Of a stretch of DNA of 64,000 nt, positions 56,521 through 64,000 are shown one piece after another. Origin of the DNA: Gentiana macrophylla (lineage: Eukaryota > Streptophyta > Magnoliopsida > Gentianales > Gentianaceae); the NCBI GenBank assembly GCA_026214975.1, contig CM047817.1, forward strand, positions 58,834,246 to 58,898,245. The letters run 5' to 3'. The first letter of the stretch is position 1, and every line of letters begins with the position of its first letter. The position numbers and the translations under genes were made by a program. Below the pieces are notes generated by a model that was given only the letters and a program-made list of their open reading frames with translations, was not told the origin of the DNA and did no database searches.

Positions 56521-57947
56521 CCAACTCTTCGTCTCCATACTCCCACCGAGGTGTGATGGCAAAGTGCAAACATTGATATCTCGCTTTAGATTTCTTTCGG
56601 TATAACTTGGAAGTTTACCGTGAAGTCGCTTGCTTTGTTGGTCCGCCATCGACCAACCTGTCTCTCTATTGCCTTGACACTAGTAGCAAGGGTCTTCACC
56701 ATGTCAACTAGCTCATCAAACTTATGTTGAGGGACACAAGAGGTGGTTTGGTTATGATGTTGGTTTTGATTCCAACCACCTTGAGGTCTTTGGGAGTTAG
56801 GATTGTGAGATTGATTAACCATCCCAGGAGGTGGTCTTTGATAACTTGAGTTGAAAGAAGGTTTTGAATTGGATGGGCCAGGTGGTGCATTGGCTTGATT
56901 TAAATTGGGTCATTGAAATCCGGAATGATTCTGGTCCTGATTGAAGTTTCTGAAGGTTTGGTTATGATTCTCCATTAAATTCACTTCCTCATTCGTCTCA
57001 TTTCCCGCCTACATTCCCAGGTAGATCACATCTGACGGCCCTCATTGCAGCTGCATTTGTAAATTGGCTAGCTGCTTGCTTATCACTTTCATTTGAGCAA
57101 CTAACATCTTAGTCTCAGAATTGCTCGCAGCAGATTCCTTCTTATTCCCACTAACATTGGTCTTTCTTGGAGTTGACCACATGTTATTCTTTGCTATAGT
57201 TTCAGCTACCCTGTAAGCAGCGTCATCACCTCCCCCTAGGAAGGATCCATGAGCGAGTTGAATCAAGGTAGTCTCTATTTGGTTGAGAGACACCTCAGTA
57301 GAATAACTCTAGTAGCTCATGTCTCATCTGATCCATGGTTGGGGCACTTCCTCATCAGAGATTTAGTCTTTCCTATGCTTTCCCACACTCTCACCATCAA
57401 TTTGTTCAAATGTGGCTATCTCCTTTTCATGTCCATGATTGTCCTGTGAGACAAACTTACGAGCAAAGGCTCTTTTGACATCATTCCAGAACGGAGAGAA
57501 TGATGGGCTAAAGATTTGAACCAACGGTTTGCTTCACCCTTTAGAGCAAACGGGAAGAGTTTTAACTTGACAATCTCGTAATCAATACCAGGATAGTGGC
57601 TTGCTTCGCAGATTTGAAAGAAGGTGGACAAGAAGTCATGAGGATCTTCTTCAAAGCAGTACCATGAAAAGAACTATTTTGGACCAGCCCAACCACTCCA
57701 TTTTTCAGATCGAAGTTCAGTTGCCCCATGTCTGGAGGGCGAATTGGTCTATGCCCTTCCAGAAGTCTTGGTCAAGATAGGGGCACAGGGGTCTTGATTT
57801 AATTGGTTTAATTTGGTTTTGACGGAATTGTTGAAATTGATTATTTATCCCGACTTGTTGATTTTGTTGTTGTTGTATTGCTCTGCATCTGTTGAAGGAT
57901 CGATTCATTTGGGCTTGAGGATCTGGATTTGGAACTTCGTTAGCCAT
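56521..57947 (-). pseudogene. Athila Gag (ATH-2)
   Basis: Starts MANEVPNPDPQAQ at 57947 with a Gln/Asn-rich N-terminus. It is read in pieces: 57947-57717, 57631-57416 (LKLFPFALKGEANRWF), 57293-57042 (AYRVAETIAKNNMW) and 56822-56586 (GGWNQNQHHNQTTSCV). The order and content match ATH-1 Gag, which is needed to follow the frame. No zinc knuckle is visible. Gag forms the virus-like particle. Several one-base indels break it. Confidence 0.9.
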
Positions 57948-58591
57948 AATGTCCGGATTAGGAAGAGCTTTCTCCGAGAATAGATCACTCAGGTTCGGGA
58001 TTAAAGGTAAGAGGTCCTTCTCTACTCCCTGGTTTGCATAAACCGGAAGAGCGTATCAGGAAGAAATCAACCTTAGGGTTGATGAGAACGAATGTAGAGA
58101 AGATTAGAGGGTTTAGAGGTTTAGAAAGAGAGAAGAGAGAAGAAGAGAGGTGACAATTTAAGAGATTGAACCGGCGTTCAAAGATGAGTGAACGCCGGTG
58201 TGGAAATTCGAAGTGAACGCTGTTTGAGTCACCGAACGAGCAGCTCGTAAGACAAATTGAAGGGGGCGGGCGTTGAGTCTGGACGCCCGTTCAAAGATAG
58301 AAACCTACCTATGAAAAATTTAAAACAGAAAAAACACTAAGACGGTGAAAAAAAAAACGTGTTGAAATCTTCTGGGGCCAAAAAGGAAGGGAAAACAGCA
58401 GATTTTGCCTCAAAAATGGCATCAAACGGCCTCTGGCAGTTACTCATGTCGTTGGTGTCGGAACGAGCTTTCCGAATTGGGGTCCTGCGCGCCAAACGGA
58501 CACTCGAGCCGAAAGTTATGGCCAGAATACTACCGCGTGCTACACCGACACAGAAAACTGCACTACGAAGAATCCGACAACCGTTACCGAT
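57948..58591 (-). other. 5' leader of ATH-2
   Basis: Untranslated. Holds GAACGCCGGTG / GCGGGCGTTGAG-type palindromic repeats at 58180-58295, as in ATH-1. Confidence 0.7.
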
Positions 58592-58609
58592 TCCCCGGCA
58601 ACGGCGCCA
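58592..58609 (-). other. primer-binding site, tRNA-Asp (ATH-2)
   Basis: Minus strand TGGCGCCGTTGCCGGGGA, six bases inside the LTR edge at 58616. Confidence 0.95.
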
Positions 58610-58615
58610 AAAACA

Positions 58616-60075
58616 TGTTCGGTAAAAACTAGTTTTAAATTTATAAACCGAAACACCCCAAGTATAAGGCTTGAAGTAAAGGGTGTTAACGGGTCGTCCT
58701 AAGGGAATCGAATGTTTATCGGATTAAGATGCAGTTATTATATCGATTATGTCACAAATTATTATCTAAAACTAAGGTTTATATTAATTGTAAAATAGAA
58801 ACGAAGAACAGTGACTAAAATAGCAGAAAACTTAAAAATTCCACACTGGACGGCCGTTCATTGAGGGTGGACGGGTGTCCGGTGACGTGCTGGAAAACAG
58901 AAATATGCAGAAAACAGCGGGTAACAACTAAAGTTCTTGAAATAACTGGTCGTAGCAATCACAATTGATACGAACAAATTGGTTTATCAAAGAATTAAAA
59001 GAACGGCAAGGCAACTAGAATCCACCAATCAACCAACCAACCCCAACTAGATTGTGAGCTAAAGGTACGATTTTTAGTAATGATCAAATCACGAATTCGA
59101 TTAAAACTCTTTAATCAATTTCTAGGGTTTCGTTTTCTTTCTCAAGCAAAACTAAACTAGCATGCATAACACGATCATGAGATTGTCTCCAATACTCTAC
59201 TCAATTAATCATAAATAATCTCTTGAATCACAATTAATTGCATCAATTGAAAGAAATCACAACTTGAATAATATTATCATATAAATTCAATTAGAACGGT
59301 AGTTTCATCGATCTCTCGATTCAATAAAACATAAACAATTATTACAAAATTCAATTGATGAAAAAAAGTAAATTTAACTCACTAAAGATATAGCTTAAAA
59401 TCTTATAGTTGGTGTGGTTGTTGGTTGGTTTCCTCCGTTGTCCCACCGCAAGATGCTTAGCCAACAATCATATTGGTGATCATGATTGTTGAGATGGAAG
59501 AATTCATCTCTGTGTTTGCTCTTTGTGGAATATGCGGCTGCTAGGATATAGGCGGCTGCTGTGAATTTCTGAATGAATGATATGATGCCTCCTTAGGGTT
59601 TGATATGCGCTGGTATTTATAAGACTTTGAGGCGGCTAGGGTTAAGTCGGCGATTGGACGCCCGTCCAACAAGGTAGACGCCCGTCCAGTCTTCACAAAA
59701 TTCATCGAGTCGGGCCGAGTCTTCTTGGATGTCCGTCCTATGCAAAAAATGGACGCTCATCCACTGGAATTTTCAAAACTCTGAATCAAGTTTCCTCTCC
59801 TAAACGCTCGTCTGGTCCTTCAAACGCCCGTCCACTGGATGGGACTCAGACGCCAGTTCAGCCATCAATGTGTCTTCATGCCAATAGCAAAGTGTAAAAT
59901 CGTACATAAACACATAAAAAAAACAGATACAAAACTCGATTTTCACTTTTAAACATTTCGAACTTCATTATCTCAATATTTCAATTAAACTCCTACTTTT
60001 CTATAAAAAGTAATAAAATACGAAGAATATTGTTACGGAATAAAGCGATAAAAACCATAAAATTCACCGTTAACA
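58616..60075 (-). repeat. 5' LTR of ATH-2 (U3 type Y)
   Basis: Same length as the 3' LTR. Minus-strand TATA TTATAAATACCA near 59611-59622. Perfect GGACGCCCGTCC at 59656-59667, with further copies to 59860. Confidence 0.95.
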
Positions 60076-60080
60076 AAATA

Positions 60081-62164
60081 ACATTGGGAATGTGAATGAG
60101 CAAATGCCACATAATGGTCAACATGGGGCCCAAGGAAATCAAATGGATCCCCTTGTTATGCAACAGTTCAATGCATGGATGTTGAACCAATTTCTACAGA
60201 ACCAAAATCAAGCTCACAATCAAGGTGTAAACGCGATGCCTAATTGGTTTAATGGTCAACAAGAACAGAATCAGGGCGGTTTGACTTGTAAAGACTTTGT
60301 GATGGCTCCCACGGCAACCATGGGGCATAGCCCAATTCGAATGCCACCGGTGGCCGCCAATAATTTGGAATTGAATAGAAATATCATACATTTGTTGGGA
60401 GATAATGCTATATTTAGAGGGACCACCACCGAAAATCCTCATATGTTCATTGATCATTTCCTACAAATTGTGCACATTACCAAGATAAATGGAGTCGGTG
60501 AAGAAGCGCTTAAACTTATGCTATTTCCCTTCGCCTTGAAGGAACAAGCCAAGACATGGTATGACTCATTGGCTCATGATTCTTTGCACACTTGGGAGGA
60601 CGTGGTTATGACATTTCTATTCAAGTATTACCCACAATCAAAGACATTGGATATGAAAGAGGCTTTTATCTTGTTTAATGCCTATGAAGGAGAATAATTG
60701 TATGAGTCCTCGGATAGATTTAAAGCGTTATTGAGAGAGTGCCCGGGGCACGGCTTGCGACCTTTTGAAGTAGTTCATGCATTTTTCCGAGGGTTGGAGC
60801 CGGTGCACCAAGGGACCTTGCATGCTTCGTGTAATGGGGATATTATAAGGATGGTATCGGAGGTGGCTATGAATCAAATCGAGAAAATTGCCGAGACCTC
60901 AAAGCAATATGTGTCTTCAAGTAGAAAAGGGCCAAGGAGTAAAAAGCCGGGATTGGTTGAAGTGAAGGAAGTGGAAACAAATGAGCAATGTCAAGCTAAG
61001 ATGCAAACGATGGAGCAAAGGTTGGAGAACCTTGAAAGAGAAAATGAAAAGGCAAGGCTTTGCCAAATATGTGGAGGGAAACATTCGGCTAAAGATGGTG
61101 GGATGACACACAAATCTCAAAATATGTCATATCCACGATCCTCAATGCAAGGACAAGCTACTTTTTCATCACAAGATAGTTCAACCGATCTAGCCAAGAA
61201 AATGATGAACATGTATGCCAAGGGGCAATTGAGTGCGGGGCACTTGGGCTACAATCCGGTTACGAATCAATTTCAAAGCGCCGAACAAGGCCAACAAAAC
61301 GAGCAACCGGTTGTGGATAATTCTCAATGTTATGAGGTGAATTATGTGGGGCAAAGTCAAGTTGGTAATTATGATCAACAAAGTGATGGTTCTTGGAGAA
61401 ATAATAATCAAGGTTGGGATCAAAACCATCAAGGGCAGAATTGGAACCGGTATTTTGACCAAGGCCATAACCAAGCTTATAGGAAAAATCAAAGTTCATT
61501 TTATCAAGCGCCTAACCAACAAGCCCAATACTATCCTCAACAATCTCAACATCAACAACAAGGGGGTACTTACCAAGCAACTCCTCCACCACTTGCTCCC
61601 ATTCCTCAAAAGAGTGCAACCGATGTCATATTGGAGCAAATGAACAAAAACATTGCTGAGATAAAAAAGGACATAGTTGAGATGAACTTCAAACACGGGT
61701 CCGCCATTCGGAATCTCGAAACACACATGGGGCAAATCACCGATAATGCCATGGTGAACTTGAAAGGAGGCTTACCGAGCGACATGGAAAATAATCCCCA
61801 AAATGTGAAGGCCCTATTTTTGAGAAGTGGTAAAGAGGTGAATGTTGATAATGCTCGAGGAGAAAGGACTCAAAATTTGTCAAAGAGAGAAAGGGGTATT
61901 GATGAAGATGATGATTTCTATAGGCAGGTTGAGGAAGAAGACTTGGAAAAAAGAAATATTGAGACAGAGTTGGAAGCAATGAGAAGAGAATTGAAGGCCG
62001 TAAAGGAAGAGTTGGCGAATGCAAAGAAAGAGAAAATGACAGACAAGGAGAAGGAGTTTGTGGCAATTGACATTGAAAAAGAGGAACCGAGTAATGCAAT
62101 GGAGAAGAAGGGCACAAGTGAGACCTCACCTCCACGCGTGAAAGGTCATCCCCGTGGGTTCTAG
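60081..62164 (+). pseudogene. Athila-type Gag (ATH-3)
   Basis: From 60092 the frame MNEQMPHNGQHGAQG leads through a Gln/Asn-rich N-terminus to the gag core (ENPHMFIDHFLQIVHI, LKLMLFPFALKEQAKTWYDS). A single TAA after AYEGE (60695-60697) interrupts it; the frame continues for 488 residues (LLRECPGHGLRPFEV, AFFRGLEPVHQGTLHASCNG). A zinc knuckle remnant is present in the second piece: C122, C125, H129, but the last cysteine is glycine (residue 134). The C-terminal half has LRSGKEV, the usual Athila gag-protease linker motif, and a coiled-coil segment (about 405-440). Apart from the stop, this is the best-kept Gag in the window. It belongs to another family than ATH-1/2/4. No pol follows on this strand. 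Confidence 0.9.
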
Positions 62165-62664
62165 CTCACTCAACCCTAAATTTTCATACAAGGCCCTAGG
62201 CATTAAGCTCACAGAAGCTCCTAGGTCACACAACACATTTTCAATCACAGTATCGCCAATAGTAATAGGGATGGTGAACCCACCTCGATCTCTCATTTTC
62301 GGGGGTATCTTACTATCAAAAATCACCGAACACTCTTCATTCAAACATACCAAACCTTCCATTTTACTCTTATCATTTAACAAGCCTTTTAAGACTTTAC
62401 AATAAGCAGGCATTTTTGCAAGTGCTTCAAGAAAGGGAATGTTCAAGTCAATTTTACGCAAAATTTCAATGAAACGGTTCTGAGCTTGGTTCAAATGACT
62501 TTGTCTATGACCTTTAGGTGGGTAGGGTAAAGTACTTAAATCAAAATCGGGAGAGGTAGGCGGGATTATACCTTTCTTACCTTTCACGGGTGGAGGTGAG
62601 GTCTCACTTGGGTTGGTGTTTCCTCGGTTTTGAGCTATAAGGAGAGGAGGAGCTCATTTGGGCC
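62126..62664 (-). pseudogene. inverted gag-protease fragment of an Athila relative
   Basis: Minus-strand open frame from 62587 (MKGKKGIIPPTSPDF) with LPYPPKGHRQSHLNQAQNRF, then IENVLCDLGASVSLMP, a protease active-site block of the Athila form, and LSELEPTGMT before running into the opposite-strand gag. Further upstream (to about 62664) the minus strand still reads as gag C-terminus (LIAQNRGNTNPSETSPP). Its end overlaps the + strand gag end in inverted orientation: about 31 bases around 62117-62147 mirror 62577-62607. So two related gag copies are joined tail to tail. Confidence 0.82.
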
Positions 62665-63397
62665 TAGTGTTCGGATTTGGCCCAAGAAGAAAAGAAAAAT
62701 CTGTTCATTCTATCAAAAAAAAAACCAAGTACAAAATAAATTAAAAAGTTCTCATTGAATAAGATCTTGGCGTATAGGGAAATAAAGGGTTGGAATCAAA
62801 GAGATGAGCTCAAAAGTTAGCTTTATGATGTTGGAGTTGGGATAGTTAGATAGGTGCTAATGTATTCGATCTCGCCTCATGACACTTGAAACATAGTTGA
62901 GTGTGGCAATGAGTTCGGGTATGTTAGTATCCTATAGTTCCCAAAGTGCTTAAATTAATCAAAGAGGAGTTTGGAAGGTTTGTATAGTAGAGATAAGGTG
63001 GTACATTTGTTGATTAGGTTCACTCGTACTTCTTTTTCTCCAGTTCCCAAAATCCTTTTCGATTAACCGGAATTACCCTAGCCTAATGTTATAACCCTTC
63101 AAGTCCTACCCGATCGTGTCCAAACATAGTGACCTTGATTAGTGGAGAGGCTAGGGTATGAAACGGTTGGTAGACTTTTGGTCGTGATTCAAGCCCCGAC
63201 AATCACTTTGAGCACTTGGCTTTGGCTTGGCACCACACACTCTCCATTTTCTTGATAATGTCATACCGGTGTGTATATGTTCGTGTTTCTTACTTTGTGG
63301 TTACCTCGAGAGTGTGAGTAGTAGCACCTACATCACAAAGTTGAATCCCTTGGTTGGTTTTAAAACGCCTAATTTACTCGAGGGCGAGCAAAGGCTA
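62665..63397 (+). other. 3' untranslated region of ATH-3
   Basis: No gene recognised. It leads to the PPT and resembles the pre-PPT part of Athila elements in position only. RT, RNase H and integrase are missing between gag and here. Confidence 0.5.
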
Positions 63398-63410
63398 AGT
63401 GTTGGGTGGT
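63398..63410 (+). other. polypurine tract of ATH-3
   Basis: AAGTGTTGGGTGG before the TG of the LTR, preceded by GAGGGCGAGCAAAGGCT, matching the GACGAACAAAAGTTT-AAGTGTGGGG layout of the other elements. Confidence 0.7.
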
Positions 63411-64000
63411 TGATGGGAGTCAACTTTACGTGATTCCGGTGCATTTTCCACCCCCGTTTATCCAAATTTTAGCACATTCTCGGTGTTTTTAGAACATTTT
63501 CGGGTAATATCATGAGTTTATAGCACGGGGAGTAAATCCGTCGTTTTGATGGTTTACTACCTCTTTTTAGTGATATTAACCCATTCCCGAGCACTTTTAC
63601 CCTCCGGAATCGTTTGTGTGCGTTGTTCTTTTATGAGATTGTAGGGTCTATGTGTCACGAGAACCTGGAAGGAGAAGATTTATAATGAGAAGTATGATCA
63701 AGGTGCAAGAATGAGCCAAGGAAGAAGAAAAATGAAGAAAAGGAAGAAAAATAGTTGGTATATATCTTCACGCTATGTTATGTTCAGAAGCAATTTTACC
63801 TATGATGGAGGCATTTTCTGGTCATGGTCTCTTCATTAAAGGTTTAGATAATTGAAATATATTTCCAACGCATTTTGAATCACTAAAATCGGAGTTCAAC
63901 ACGCGAAGATATCATAGTTTTACTGCAGCCAGAAAACTGTCAAATCTCAAACGCGCGTTTGGAGGTTTCAAATGTGCGTTTGAACTGCTAATTTTTTAAC
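63411..64000 (+). repeat. start of 3' LTR of ATH-3 (runs off the window)
   Basis: Begins TGATGGGAGTCAACTTTACG. It contains a block (TTTCCAACGCATTTTGAAT ... ATCGGAGTTC) shared with the type X U3 of element A near 4330, and a palindromic AAACGCGCGTTT at 63950. TATA and U5 lie outside the window. Confidence 0.7.

Larger units (their letters stand above)
48930..60075 (-). mobile_element. ATH-2: complete Athila-type Ty3/gypsy element
   Basis: 11.1 kb with two 1460-base LTRs, tRNA-Asp PBS, leader, gag, protease, RT-RNase H, integrase, 3' region and PPT, flanked by perfect AAATA duplications (48925-48929, 60076-60080). The LTRs differ by only a few percent by eye. It sits in ATH-3 gag. All coding regions are broken by frequent one-base indels. 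Confidence 0.96.

Noticed and set aside
61190..62135. Minus-strand frames opposite ATH-3 gag.
   Set aside because: Antisense of a Gln/Asn-rich and Lys/Glu-rich gag, which keeps the reverse frames open by composition.
1..64000. tRNA, rRNA, CRISPR array or organelle DNA insertion.
   Set aside because: Only short tRNA-complementary primer sites were found; no cloverleaf, spacer array or plastid/mitochondrial gene was recognised on reading.

Overview
This window looks like nuclear DNA of a flowering plant, probably a dicot, from a repeat-dense region. Nearly all of it is nested LTR retrotransposon sequence of two lineages: Ty3/gypsy Athila-type elements with tRNA-Asp primer sites, and Ty1/copia SIRE/Maximus-type elements with an initiator-Met tRNA site and an extra reading frame after pol. 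The only host-gene sequence recognised is a short, broken respiratory burst oxidase (RBOH/NADPH oxidase) piece near 47.4-47.7 kb. No tRNA, rRNA or CRISPR array was seen. The species cannot be told from the sequence.

Layout. 1-4974: + strand Athila remnant 'A' (end of RT, RNase H, integrase, 3' region, truncated LTR). 4977-6475: second copy of A's 3' region plus LTR start. 6535-21769: minus-strand Athila 'ATH-1', converging on A. It is split by a 2.95 kb SIRE-type solo LTR (12167-15117) and an Athila solo LTR (16424-17990), and its two LTRs have unrelated U3 cores. 21770-28488: 3' half of a + strand SIRE element 'SIR-1', cut by ATH-1. 28489 to about 47100: old minus-strand Athila 'ATH-4', interrupted by SIR-1 and by a non-autonomous hAT transposon (8-bp target duplication). 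The hAT is itself split by a complete SIRE element 'SIR-2' (32683-44743, identical-length 1404-bp LTRs, 5-bp duplication GTTCT). 47384-47674: RBOH exons. 48338-64000: + strand Athila derivative 'ATH-3' (leader, gag, foreign inverted gag-pro piece, PPT, start of 3' LTR). ATH-3 gag is split by complete minus-strand Athila 'ATH-2' (48930-60075, two 1460-bp LTRs, duplication AAATA).

Inferred insertion order: ATH-4 is older than SIR-1, which is older than ATH-1, which is older than the two solo LTRs. On the other side ATH-4 is older than the hAT, which is older than SIR-2. ATH-3 is older than ATH-2. Gag, protease, RT, RNase H and integrase are all recognisable but almost every frame is broken by single-base indels and stops, even in elements whose LTR pairs are nearly identical. 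That points either to indel errors in the assembly or to copies mobilised in trans.

The most interesting signals are structural. (1) SIRE LTRs carry a hairpin 23-24 nt from the LTR end whose stem changes in a compensatory way while its C-rich loop stays constant. (2) Both SIRE elements have two G-boxes and a TATA box, identically spaced, ahead of the post-pol reading frame. (3) Athila elements carry a second PPT-like tract about 1 kb before the true PPT, and a duplicated 3' unit starts exactly there. (4) One Athila LTR subtype is studded with the palindrome GGACGCCCGTCC.
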